A DNA stretch of 34,830 nucleotides. It comes from Ruminococcus sp. Its GTDB lineage: Bacteria; Bacillota; Clostridia; Oscillospirales; Ruminococcaceae. The stretch lies in the NCBI GenBank assembly GCA_017462565.1, contig JAFTQW010000018.1, forward strand, positions 1-34,830. Direction: 5' to 3'. The notes beneath the pieces are model-generated. The model did not search any database. It was not told the origin of the DNA and worked only from the letters and a program-made list of their open reading frames with translations. Positions 14,059 through 21,933 of the stretch are shown here, one piece after another. Within the stretch, counting starts at the first letter, position 1; each line of letters begins with the position of its first letter. Position numbers and translations under genes: made by a program.

Positions 14059-16698
14059 TTAAGCTGTCGGATCGAGTGAAGAAACAAGCTCAAGTTTGAA
14101 TTTCTGAATCTGAAGAGCGTCTTCATTTGTGATTCCGCTTGTTCCGTTTTCATAAACGTCGGCATTAAGAGTGCCCTCTTCTGTGATATGGCTTGGATCA
14201 GAACCGTTAAGACCATATTTATCAGGATTTGAAAGCGACTGCATGATGAGAACAGCGTCAGACATATCTATCTTACCGTCGCAGTTAGAGTCACCATAGG
14301 TTCTTTCTGTTGTTCCCTTAACAGGAGATGTAATCGTGGCAGACTTTACATCAACATAATTATGAGCTGTTCCGTCAGGGTAGTTATTTCCCCAGCTCTG
14401 AGCTGCCCACCAGTATGCAAGGTTAGCTTCCTTTTCATTCATGCACATTTCACCGAGCTTTGTGAAAAGAGATTCGTTTCCGGATTCTTCAACCTTTTCG
14501 TCGTTAACTGTAACCTGAGCCGGCTTAGTCATATCGATCTTTACAACTCCGGAATCGTTTGTCTGCCATTCGTAAGCTACCCAGTATTCTACGCCGTCAA
14601 CTTCTTCTATGAATGCGATACATCCGCCGCCGCCAACGCAGTCTTTTTTCTCAACTTCAAGAACCATTTCCTTGCCTATACCGGATTGGAATGTGATCTT
14701 ATCTTCGGTAACAACACCCTTTTCGCCTTCAATTACCGGCTTATCAGGATTATCCGGGTTATCAGGATTATCAGGGTTCTGGTTGCTGCCTGTGTTCCAT
14801 GAACCCTTGCCCATATTTGTATCAAGAGGAAGATTCATAGGTCTTACATTGATTACGGCAATACATTCTTTAGCTGCCGCAGCTTTAAGATCGGATACCT
14901 CGCTTTCCGATTTTCCGGCTGTTACGGACGAATCAGGTCTGTCTCCCCAATTCAGATCAAGCGACCACCAAAGCTGAATTTCAGCAGTTGTACTTTCCTG
15001 ACAAAGCTTTGAAAGCATCTCAAGCTCCGATTTATCAGTAACAGTTCTGTTTTCAGACCAGCAGGTGCAGTTCATTATAGATGTATCTGTAAGATCAATC
15101 GTAGTTGGAACAGGCATATCTTTATTCTGACTTGCGTCCCACTCAACGCCGGCTCTGAAAGGATAACCTATCCAGTATCCTTTTCCGTCAACGTTCAGAT
15201 TGAAGCAGAGAGCGCCGCCTCCGCAAAGTGATTTCGTTGTATCAATATCGAAGTAAATCTCTGCCTTTTCGCCTATAGGAGACGGGAACATAACCTTGCC
15301 GTCAGGATATATAGTGCAGTTGGAATTGCTTACAACGCCGTCTACGCCGCCGCCTGAGAAATCGGTTCTGGGAGCACCGTACTTTTCGGAAGCATCTGCA
15401 ATAGAATCGTAGATGAATTTTTTATTTGTTCTGTCAAGGAAACGATAAGCCTCGTTGTCTCCTTCAGCATTTGAATTGTCCCACAAACAGCAGCTGATGC
15501 CTCTTGCTCTTGCAGCTGCATAGTAATAAGCTGTCTGATCTGTTCTTGCCTGAGTATTATTTCTGTTAGTTGCACCGAATTCGCCGATAACAACCGGAAT
15601 ATTCTGCTGAACGAATGCAACATAAAGAGTATCAAACATATCGTCCAATGATTTTTTCATTGTATCGTCAAATTGTGTAGGAGCGCCTTCGCTTGTTTTG
15701 CCCATAGAAAAGTCGAACGGCTCGTAAGCATGAACTGAGAGAATAAGTCTATCCTTGGCAGAATCCTTTGGCATCTGGAAGTATTTGCTCTGCATAGCTG
15801 CCTCTGCCTTAGCCGAAGTTGCCGGAACCATAATAAAACGATCGCTGTTACTTCCGCCTGTGGATCTGATCGTATCAACGGCAGCCTGATTTATTTTGGT
15901 AATACACTCAAGAGCTTCATGACAGCAATCATCATCTGCATACCACCACTCGTGAATGTTGCCGACCTGACGTGGTTCGTTCATCGTTTCAAAAACAAGA
16001 TGATTGTCGCAGTCCTTAAAATTATTTCCAAGCTGAGTCCAGATCTTTGTAACATAATTAACAGAAGAGTCAAGATGCTCATAATCCGGGTAAATATAGC
16101 AATCCTTGTTTCCGGCAGCCCAAGAAGGATCGTAATCGGGATTTGTGAAGCCGGAAGCCTTTTCGTTATCATGGTGTATGTTAAGAATAACATACATATC
16201 CTTAGAAAGTGCGTAATTAACGATCTTACTTACCCTATCCAGCCAATCCTGCTTTATGTTGAAATTTTCATCAAGGTGGTTATGCCATGATACAGGGATA
16301 CGAATAGTTGTATATCCTGCGTCCTTGATCGCATCTATAGTTTCAAATGTTGTAATGCCAGCTTCTCCATCGCTAAGCCAATCATACTCAAGGAACATAT
16401 TTGCATCGCCCTCAACAGCGCCGGTATTATTGATAGCGTCAAAAGTATTTCCGAGATTGAAACCTGCACCCATATTGTTAACAAAACGGAATGCTTCGTT
16501 ATCGGGAACCTGTTTATTTTCGATATGCAGATCGGGAACAGAATAATTCTCCTCTGCATAAACGATTGTTGAAGCCTGATTATATTCGGGAATTGATAAA
16601 TATGCCGGAACAGCTGTAATAGCCATAGCCGCAGCAGCAATAACGCTTATAATTTTATTTTTCATACTATTGTGCAACCCTGATGTAATTAAAAACAC
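14059..16698 (-). CDS. GH5 endoglucanase with two repeated carbohydrate-binding-type modules and C-terminal dockerin
   Basis: Secreted glycosidase, 879 residues from GTG 16698 (AGGAGG 10 nt upstream); the ATG at 16665 gives a more typical signal peptide (MKNKIISVIAAAAMAITAVP) but lacks an RBS, so the start is open. GH5 domain about 66-440: GFNLGNTFDA, acid/base Glu241 in FETMNEPR, nucleophile Glu373 in VVIGEFGA; the pattern suggests the GH5_4 type of endo-acting beta-glucanases. Two related modules follow (about 458-645 and 670-790), sharing GGGALCFNLNVDGKGYWIGY versus GGGGCIAFIEEVDGVEYWVAY and joined by a PDN-repeat linker; they resemble ruminococcal CBMs such as CBM80. A dockerin (GDSNCDGKIDMSDAVLIMQ, then NADVYENGTSGITNEDALQIQ) ends the protein. 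28 nt after the XRE gene. Confidence 0.9.
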   Translation of the reverse strand: MFLITSGLHNSMKNKIISVIAAAAMAITAVPAYLSIPEYNQASTIVYAEENYSVPDLHIENKQVPDNEAFRFVNNMGAGFNLGNTFDAINNTGAVEGDANMFLEYDWLSDGEAGITTFETIDAIKDAGYTTIRIPVSWHNHLDENFNIKQDWLDRVSKIVNYALSKDMYVILNIHHDNEKASGFTNPDYDPSWAAGNKDCYIYPDYEHLDSSVNYVTKIWTQLGNNFKDCDNHLVFETMNEPRQVGNIHEWWYADDDCCHEALECITKINQAAVDTIRSTGGSNSDRFIMVPATSAKAEAAMQSKYFQMPKDSAKDRLILSVHAYEPFDFSMGKTSEGAPTQFDDTMKKSLDDMFDTLYVAFVQQNIPVVIGEFGATNRNNTQARTDQTAYYYAAARARGISCCLWDNSNAEGDNEAYRFLDRTNKKFIYDSIADASEKYGAPRTDFSGGGVDGVVSNSNCTIYPDGKVMFPSPIGEKAEIYFDIDTTKSLCGGGALCFNLNVDGKGYWIGYPFRAGVEWDASQNKDMPVPTTIDLTDTSIMNCTCWSENRTVTDKSELEMLSKLCQESTTAEIQLWWSLDLNWGDRPDSSVTAGKSESEVSDLKAAAAKECIAVINVRPMNLPLDTNMGKGSWNTGSNQNPDNPDNPDNPDKPVIEGEKGVVTEDKITFQSGIGKEMVLEVEKKDCVGGGGCIAFIEEVDGVEYWVAYEWQTNDSGVVKIDMTKPAQVTVNDEKVEESGNESLFTKLGEMCMNEKEANLAYWWAAQSWGNNYPDGTAHNYVDVKSATITSPVKGTTERTYGDSNCDGKIDMSDAVLIMQSLSNPDKYGLNGSDPSHITEEGTLNADVYENGTSGITNEDALQIQKFKLELVSSLDPTA

Positions 16699-16726
16699 AG
16701 GATAGCATCCTCCTTTTTAATTATTT

Positions 16727-17629
16727 TTATTTGTTTTCTTCTTCTGCATCCCAGCAAGATATCTGAGGAATGGGATCAGTATTACTTTTATCGGGGGTCT
16801 TATAGGCTCCCTTTCCCCAACGGTCTATAAACGGTTCGCAGAACTGTATATAATTTGTCAGAGATTTTGCTAAAGAAAGCAGAATAGTAAGAGGGGTACT
16901 GTGAGTAAATCCATAAAGGATCATCGGTTCATCACTGATTTCTGCCGATACTCTCCATACAAGACCGAAACGATCAAGCTGATCAATAATGTTCTGAACT
17001 TTTTCAACCGGTATTTCAAGACGCTCTGAAATAACTTTAACTGAATGCATTCTGTTGCGTATACCGCTGCCAAGATAAAATATTATATTCAATGCGTCTT
17101 CATCGGCAAGCATTTTGAACAATCTTACCATATTCGGGGATGAATCTACATATCCGTTCACACCGTTTTCCGGTATCGCCAAAAAGCAGAAGTATTGCAG
17201 GTCATCATTCATGCGTGCGATTGCCATTTCGTTATCCGTACGCAGTTCTGCAAACGTTTCTCTTTCAAGATTATCAGGAAACCTTGCTTTATTCTCTGTA
17301 TAATCATTGAATGCGCACAATGCCGCATATGACATTTTCATCATCAGTTCGGAACGCTTTTCAGGTCGGGTACAATGCATTTCATCGGTTATCATCTGTT
17401 CAATATCAACTTTTTCATGTTGCTTATTGATTCCAAAAAGAGTATCGAGTGAAATGTTTAAAGTTTTAGCGAGCAGCGGCAGAAGGTCGCCGTCAGGATA
17501 ACTTGTATTTTCCCACTTGGAAACAGCCTGAGGTGAAACATTCATTTTGTTGGCGAGCTGTTCCTGAGTAAGACCAAGTTCCTTTCTTCGCTTTACTAAA
17601 TTTTTTCTAAAAGCAGTGTTATTACCCAT
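16727..17629 (-). CDS. XRE-family regulator cotranscribed with the GH5 gene
   Basis: 300 residues. N-terminal Cro/C1-type helix-turn-helix (7-62: RRKELGLTQEQLANKMNVSP, QAVSKWENTSYPDGDLLPLL). The rest is unlike typical short XRE repressors: a helical middle and, around 165-230, a second winged-helix-like segment (LFKMLADEDALNIIFYLGSG, ISERLEIPVEKVQNIIDQLD) of the ArsR type. The GH5 start is 28 nt beyond its stop, with only an RBS in between, so both share the promoter at 17672. Paired inverted repeats at that promoter suggest autoregulation, hence control of the cellulase. Ligand unknown. Confidence 0.8.
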   Translation of the reverse strand: MGNNTAFRKNLVKRRKELGLTQEQLANKMNVSPQAVSKWENTSYPDGDLLPLLAKTLNISLDTLFGINKQHEKVDIEQMITDEMHCTRPEKRSELMMKMSYAALCAFNDYTENKARFPDNLERETFAELRTDNEMAIARMNDDLQYFCFLAIPENGVNGYVDSSPNMVRLFKMLADEDALNIIFYLGSGIRNRMHSVKVISERLEIPVEKVQNIIDQLDRFGLVWRVSAEISDEPMILYGFTHSTPLTILLSLAKSLTNYIQFCEPFIDRWGKGAYKTPDKSNTDPIPQISCWDAEEENK

Positions 17630-17662
17630 AATTTTTCTCCGGAGTTGTTATGTTTTTTCTAC

Positions 17663-17730
17663 TGTGATTATATTATATCACAATATTTGGTAGAGTGCAA
17701 TTTAAAGTTTATATATTTTGTTCTACCAAA
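17663..17730 (-). promoter_or_regulatory. XRE-GH5 promoter with two inverted repeats
   Basis: Minus-strand TTGCAC, 17-nt spacer, TATAAT (17672-17700). The palindrome TGTGAT-8-ATCACA (17663-17682) covers the -10 box. A second pair, TTTGGTAGA at 17686-17694 and TCTACCAAA at 17722-17730, places one half in the spacer and the other upstream of the -35. Either could be an operator for the XRE protein or another regulator. Confidence 0.6.
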
Positions 17731-17773
17731 ACGAGAGTGCATCAACTGAAAGTAGAACACAGAGCAAACAAAA

Positions 17774-17802
17774 CTGCTGCACCTTTATGCAAGGTACAGC
17801 AG
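17774..17802 (-). terminator. Terminator of the redox operon
   Basis: Stem CTGCTG-ACCTT / AAGGT-CAGCAG with one mismatch and a 5-nt loop, followed on the minus strand by TTTTGTTTG; 22 nt past the aldo/keto reductase stop. Confidence 0.75.
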
Positions 17803-17824
17803 CTCATAAAATCATCAATTTTTC

Positions 17825-18664
17825 TTATGCCATTGTCATAAACCATTCTGCGATTTCAGGATCGTAGTGAGAGAAAAACAGACTCTCGCCGCCATCCAGC
17901 GCTTCAATCGCATTCATTTCATCTGCGGTAAGCGTAAAATCGAAAACATTGAAATTCTCCTCCATACGCTCCTTATGAGTGGATTTTGGAATCACCACTA
18001 CATCGCTTTGAAGCAAAAAGCGCAAAGCAGCCTGTGCGGTTGATTTACCGTATTTTGCACCGATTTCCTTTAAAACAGGATTGTTGAAGTAGTCATTTTT
18101 TCCCTCTGCAAAAGGTCCCCATGATTCAATCTGCGCACCATACTTTTTCAAATATTCTTTTGCATTCTTCTGCTGCTGGAACACATGGGTTTCCACTTGA
18201 TTAACTGCCGGTTTGATTTCTGCAAAATGTTGAATATCAATAAATCGATCCGGATAGAAATTGGACACTCCGATTGCTTTTATCTTACCTGCCTTATATG
18301 CTTCTTCCATAGCACGATATGTTCCGTAATAATCACCGAACGGCTGATGAATCAGCATCAGATCAATATAGTCTGTTTGCAGCTTGCGCAGAGATTCTTC
18401 AATAGATGCTTTTGCCTTATCATATCCTGCATTGCTGATCCATACCTTTGTTGTGATAAAAAGCTCATCACGGGGAATGCCGCACTTCACAACTGCATTT
18501 CCTACACCCTCTTCATTTGCATAAGCCTGAGCAGTATCAATAGAACGGTATCCCACGCTGATTGCATCAAGCACGCATCTTTCAGCTTCAGACGGATCAA
18601 CCTGATAAACGCCATACCCTAATTTCGGCATTTTTATGCCATTATTCAACGTTACGTATTCCAT
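17825..18664 (-). CDS. Aldo/keto reductase
   Basis: 279 residues from ATG 18664, selected because AAGGAG lies 9 nt upstream; the TTG two codons earlier is less likely. Complete (beta/alpha)8 AKR with the catalytic tetrad visible: Asp43 and Tyr48 (SIDTAQAYANE), Lys73 (TTKVW), His106 (LMLIHQPF). The NADPH-binding region carries VVIPKSTHKERMEEN (about 222-236). Belongs to the 2,5-diketo-D-gluconate reductase-like group (AKR5-type) by pattern; actual substrate unknown. Last gene of a five-gene operon, 2 nt after the FMN reductase-like gene. Confidence 0.9.
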   Translation of the reverse strand: MEYVTLNNGIKMPKLGYGVYQVDPSEAERCVLDAISVGYRSIDTAQAYANEEGVGNAVVKCGIPRDELFITTKVWISNAGYDKAKASIEESLRKLQTDYIDLMLIHQPFGDYYGTYRAMEEAYKAGKIKAIGVSNFYPDRFIDIQHFAEIKPAVNQVETHVFQQQKNAKEYLKKYGAQIESWGPFAEGKNDYFNNPVLKEIGAKYGKSTAQAALRFLLQSDVVVIPKSTHKERMEENFNVFDFTLTADEMNAIEALDGGESLFFSHYDPEIAEWFMTMA

Positions 18665-18666
18665 AT

Positions 18667-19203
18667 TCAAATGCTCCTTCCCATTTCATAAGCTTCATCA
18701 AACGCAGGAGTAGATTTAATTTCTCCAACATTCCACGCACCAACGCCATATATGATACCTGCTTCTTTCGCTCCGTCAAGGCAATCCTCGGTAAATCCCC
18801 GAAACGCTTCCATTGTGCGCTCTAAATTTGCCTTTTCGGCATCTGCCGCCGTCATAATAAAATAGAAATCCTTATTGCTGATCTCCGTATATCTCGGAAC
18901 AGTACGGTCAATAAAGGTTTTCATTTGTCCGTCCATTGAATAGAAATATACAGGCGTTGCCAGAACAATAACGTCAGCTTGAATCATTTTGTCAATAATC
19001 TTTGCCATGTCGTCTTTCTGTACGCATTTATGTGTGGAGTTGCATACGCCGCAGCCACGGCAATACCCGATATTTTCGGACGCAAGGAATATCTTTTCTG
19101 CCTTGTGACCGCTTTCCGTCGCTCCTTGTGCAAAACGGTCGCAGAGTATATCGGAATTTCCGCCTTTTCTCGGACTTGCCGAAATAATCAACACATTTTT
19201 CAC
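18667..19203 (-). CDS. NADPH-dependent FMN reductase / iron-sulfur flavoprotein-like
   Basis: 178 residues. Flavodoxin-fold N-terminus with the phosphate-binding loop SASPRKGGNSDILCD (9-23), a Cys cluster CRGCGVCNSTHKC (48-60) as in iron-sulfur flavoproteins and related reductases, and ATPVYFYSMDGQMKTFIDRT (82-101) for the isoalloxazine ring and dimer contact. Probably an FMN-dependent oxidoreductase. The start codon directly abuts the stop of the CMD-like gene and its own stop lies 2 nt before the AKR start, so translation is coupled. Whether the Cys residues bind a cluster cannot be judged here. Confidence 0.85.
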   Translation of the reverse strand: MKNVLIISASPRKGGNSDILCDRFAQGATESGHKAEKIFLASENIGYCRGCGVCNSTHKCVQKDDMAKIIDKMIQADVIVLATPVYFYSMDGQMKTFIDRTVPRYTEISNKDFYFIMTAADAEKANLERTMEAFRGFTEDCLDGAKEAGIIYGVGAWNVGEIKSTPAFDEAYEMGRSI

Positions 19204-19527
19204 TTATTCTTCCCCCCAGACTTCTTTCGCCATTCTGAATGCAGCCCAAGCTTTCGGCCATCCGGCATAAAATGCAGCATGAGTAATGATCTCTGCCATT
19301 TCTTCCTTTGTTACTCCATGATTCTTGGCATTCTGAATATGAAATTTTAATGAACTGTCAAGAATACCGCTTGCCATAAGAGCAGTTACAGTAACAATAC
19401 TTCTGTCTCTTGCGGACAATTTATCCTCTCTTGACCACACCTCTCCGAAAAGCACATCGTCATTCAATTGTGCAAATTTCGGAGCAAATGTGCCAAGCTC
19501 GTCTCTTCCTGCTGTTACTTTTGCCAT
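19204..19527 (-). CDS. Carboxymuconolactone decarboxylase-like protein
   Basis: 107 residues, a single CMD/AhpD-fold domain: LSARDRSIVTVTALMASG, then LKFHIQNAKNHGVTKEEMAE and HAAFYAGWPKAWAAFRMAKE. The CxxC pair of AhpD-type peroxidase partners is absent (DSSLKFH at that site), so a thiol-peroxidase role is unlikely. In Clostridia such proteins travel with cupins, flavodoxins and AKRs in LysR-controlled redox operons; the reaction is unknown. Fits one operon with its neighbours (9 nt after the cupin gene). Confidence 0.85.
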   Translation of the reverse strand: MAKVTAGRDELGTFAPKFAQLNDDVLFGEVWSREDKLSARDRSIVTVTALMASGILDSSLKFHIQNAKNHGVTKEEMAEIITHAAFYAGWPKAWAAFRMAKEVWGEE

Positions 19528-19536
19528 AAGAACACC

Positions 19537-19947
19537 TCATTTCAAATTTTTATATTCATCATCAGATACCGGCTCACACCATTCGGTTTTGCAGTTTTCT
19601 CCCGGAACCTCGACTGCAAGATGCTGAAACCATGAGTCTGCCGCAGCTCCGTGCCAGTGCTTTTCGTTTGCAGGAATATGCACAACATCGCCGGGGTTGA
19701 GCTTTCTCGCAGGCTTTCCCCATTCCTGATACCAACCGGATCCGGCAGTCACAAGCAGCATCTGACCGCCGCCGTTATCCGCATGATGGATATGCCAGTT
19801 GTTGCGGCAACCCGGTTCAAAAGTGACATTGCCTATTGCAACCTGTTCTGTGGAAAGCATATTCAAGTAACTTTGTCCAACGAAATACTGTGCAAATGCA
19901 TCGTTAGAAGCTCCTGTCGGAAATACGCTCATTTCTTTTTTACTCAT
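19537..19947 (-). CDS. Cupin-domain protein
   Basis: 136 residues, one cupin barrel. Motif 1 is GCRNNWHIHHADNGGGQMLL (two His for metal), motif 2 is GDVVHIPANEKHWHGAAAD (the third His). Likely metal-binding small enzyme or sensor of the kind often paired with CMD-like proteins. 3 nt after the flavodoxin stop, so within the operon. Substrate unknown. Confidence 0.85.
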   Translation of the reverse strand: MSKKEMSVFPTGASNDAFAQYFVGQSYLNMLSTEQVAIGNVTFEPGCRNNWHIHHADNGGGQMLLVTAGSGWYQEWGKPARKLNPGDVVHIPANEKHWHGAAADSWFQHLAVEVPGENCKTEWCEPVSDDEYKNLK

Positions 19948-19950
19948 AAA

Positions 19951-20466
19951 TTAATCCCTCCTAAATAACCATTTTTCAATTTCAGCCTTTGATCTTCCGA
20001 CATTTCCGCCTCGGATAGCAAGACCGCTTTCTACCTGCGCCTCAGGGCAAAGCTTTTTGATATCGTTCATACTTCCGCCCAAACCGCTTCCTTCATGAGT
20101 GCAGAAAGGCTTGATTAATTTTCCGCTAAAATCAAAATGTTCAAGAAAAGTAAATACTGCCATTGGCATCGTACCCCAGTAATTCGGAAAGCCAAGGTAT
20201 ATCACGCTGTAATTATTCAATGCTTCGGGATATTTTTTAAGCTCCGGACGAGCATCACGATTCTGATCTGCCTGTGCCTGTGCAATACATTCGTTATAGT
20301 TTTTGGAATAAGGCTGTATCTGCTCTATCCTGAACGTATCCGCTCCCGTCAGCTCAGCAATGATTTCCGCTGCAATTTCCGTATTGCCGATATCCAGATT
20401 TTTTATTATGCCGCTGACATAGTTTTCATCTGCTCTCGAATAAAATACTACAAGCTTATCTGACAT
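19951..20466 (-). CDS. Flavodoxin-like protein, first gene of redox operon
   Basis: 171 residues from ATG 20466 (GGAG 8 nt upstream; the ATG two codons earlier is too close to the RBS). Same family as the flavodoxin at 7319: LVVFYSRADENYVSG, IGNTEIAAEII, LGFPNYWGTMPMAVFTFLEH, THEGSGLGGSMNDI. Binds FMN by family rule and probably supplies electrons within this operon. Divergent from the LysR gene at 20594, its likely regulator. Confidence 0.87.
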   Translation of the reverse strand: MSDKLVVFYSRADENYVSGIIKNLDIGNTEIAAEIIAELTGADTFRIEQIQPYSKNYNECIAQAQADQNRDARPELKKYPEALNNYSVIYLGFPNYWGTMPMAVFTFLEHFDFSGKLIKPFCTHEGSGLGGSMNDIKKLCPEAQVESGLAIRGGNVGRSKAEIEKWLFRRD

Positions 20467-20526
20467 ATGCATTTCTCCTTATTTTTCAGAACTTGTTCTT
20501 ATACTTGTATTATATCACAAAACAGC

Positions 20527-20580
20527 TTGACATGGAATCTCCAATATGTTATTATAGTATAAACTATAAGTTGATACTAT
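20527..20580 (+). promoter_or_regulatory. LysR promoter with overlapping inverted repeat
   Basis: TTGACA (20527-20532), 17-nt spacer, TATTAT (20550-20555). An inverted repeat ATAGTAT...ATACTAT (20554-20580) spans the -10 edge and start site, well placed for LysR autorepression. The flavodoxin operon on the other strand has TATAAT at 20509-20514 but only a poor -35, as expected for a promoter needing activation. Confidence 0.65.
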
Positions 20581-20593
20581 GCGGAGGTTGAAT

Positions 20594-21493
20594 ATGTATA
20601 ATCCTATACTCGATACATTTATCGCAGTTTCCGACTGCGGCAGCTTTACAAAAGCTTCACAGCGTCTATATATATCCCCTACCGCCATTATGAAGCAGAT
20701 CAATACGCTGGAAAATCATCTGGAACTAAAGCTGATAGAACGCACGCCGTCAGGCGTACGGCTGACTTCTGCCGGCGAGATCATTTACCGCAGCGCTAAA
20801 TTTATGATAAAATATTCTCAGAAATCCATCACTGAAGCAAAAGCCAGCGTTTATGCAAATGATACCACTTTTTGTTTAGGAACGTCATTGTTAAATCCTG
20901 CTAAGCCGTTTATGGATATATGGTATCGCATCAATAAATTTTTTCCGGAATATAAGCTTCATCTTGTTCCTTTTGAGGATAATCATGAGGGAATTCTCTC
21001 GGAAATTGAAAAACTTGGAGAGAAGTTTGATTTTCTTATCGGCGTTTGCGACTCAAAAGCATGGCTTTCACGCTGCAATTTTCTTCCGCTGGGACAATAT
21101 CGGAAAATGATTGCCGTATCACGGGAACATTACCTTGCTCAAAAAAGCTGCATAGACCTTGAAGATCTGTACGGAGAAACAATCATGATGGTCGGGAAAG
21201 GCGATTCCGGCACAAACGATTTCATTCGTTGTGAGCTTGAAAAAAATCATCCGCAAATACACATTGAGGATACACCGCAATTTTATGACTTATCAGTATT
21301 CAACCGCTGTGCGGAAACAGGAAATGTTCTGCTGACTATCGAATGCTGGCAGGAAGTTCACCCCGGACTTGTTTCCATTCCCGTAAACTGGGACTACAGT
21401 ATCCCTTACGGCTTGCTTTACAGCTTAGATGCTCCGGAAGACGTACTCAGGGTTGTTGAAACAGTAAAAGACAACCTCTTGCTGATGAATTGA
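20594..21493 (+). CDS. LysR-family transcriptional regulator
   Basis: 299 residues from ATG 20594 (GGAGG 6 nt upstream; an earlier ATG at 20579 lacks an RBS). Helix-turn-helix at about 1-60 (LDTFIAVSDCGSFTKASQRL, YISPTAIMKQINTLENHLEL, VRLTSAGE), then the ligand-binding half. Divergent from the five-gene redox operon. Only loosely similar to the LysR at 7984. Confidence 0.87.
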   Translation: MYNPILDTFIAVSDCGSFTKASQRLYISPTAIMKQINTLENHLELKLIERTPSGVRLTSAGEIIYRSAKFMIKYSQKSITEAKASVYANDTTFCLGTSLLNPAKPFMDIWYRINKFFPEYKLHLVPFEDNHEGILSEIEKLGEKFDFLIGVCDSKAWLSRCNFLPLGQYRKMIAVSREHYLAQKSCIDLEDLYGETIMMVGKGDSGTNDFIRCELEKNHPQIHIEDTPQFYDLSVFNRCAETGNVLLTIECWQEVHPGLVSIPVNWDYSIPYGLLYSLDAPEDVLRVVETVKDNLLLMN

Positions 21494-21535
21494 TTATGTG
21501 ATTTGGTCTTTATCGGACTTATTCTATACTATAGG

Positions 21536-21569
21536 CAGTCTCTAAAAACCTGTTGAAATGCCGAGACTG
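21536..21569 (+). terminator. Weak hairpin after LysR gene
   Basis: CAGTCTC / GAGACTG arms with a 20-nt loop, 42 nt past the LysR stop; no good T tract. Otherwise nothing is visible between the LysR stop and the ABC-F promoter. Confidence 0.3.
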
Positions 21570-21642
21570 TGTTCATAGAAAAAGCGTGCGTATTTTTTGC
21601 AAATCTTATATTCCGGCCGAGAAAAAATTCTGAATTATCCCC

Positions 21643-21671
21643 TTGACAATATCAAAATTTGCTGTTATAAT
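21643..21671 (+). promoter_or_regulatory. Consensus promoter of the ABC-F gene
   Basis: Perfect TTGACA, 17-nt spacer, TATAAT, giving a leader of about 255 nt before the ABC-F start. A maximal promoter plus a long leader points to control by attenuation. Confidence 0.85.
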
Positions 21672-21710
21672 AAACTTGTAATTTTTTGTTATAAGAATTG
21701 AGGTGGAAAG

Positions 21711-21731
21711 ATGCGTAATATTTCTTGCTGA
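21711..21731 (+). CDS. Leader peptide MRNISC of the ABC-F gene
   Basis: Six-codon reading frame (ATG to TGA) with its own GAGGTGG RBS 4 nt upstream, starting about 33 nt after the predicted transcription start. Short leader peptides on which drug-bound ribosomes stall control many ABC-F and other ribosome-protection genes. No protein function is expected. Support is position, RBS and the downstream terminator. Confidence 0.6.
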   Translation: MRNISC

Positions 21732-21881
21732 TTTTTTGCATATCTGAATACTGTTTTCAGCACAGAATAGTTTCTGGGCTTGTTTGCTGTATAATGATAT
21801 GCGAGCAGGAAATGTTCGCTCTTTCTTGAATTATAGTATAGAATGCTCTTTTCATAATGGGTATATCTTTTTGTTTTCAAA

Positions 21882-21915
21882 AGACTGCGGATATTTTCTG
21901 CGGTCTATTATTTTT
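21882..21915 (+). terminator. Attenuator terminator in ABC-F leader
   Basis: Stem AGACTGC / GCGGTCT (one U-G pair) with an 11-nt loop, followed by ATTATTTTT; flanking GTTTTCAA / TTGAAAAC can extend it. It lies 7 nt before the RBS (GGAGGG), so terminated transcripts exclude the gene. A further hairpin lies at 21759-21780 between the leader peptide and this structure. The competing antiterminator is not clear to me. Confidence 0.65.
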
Positions 21916-21933
21916 GAAAACGGAGGGATATTT

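Noticed and set aside
21784-21933. The N-terminal 50-residue extension of the ABC-F frame.
   Set aside because: It covers the attenuator hairpin and lacks an RBS; the ATG at 21934 has CGGAGGG and begins the conserved ABC-F N-terminus.
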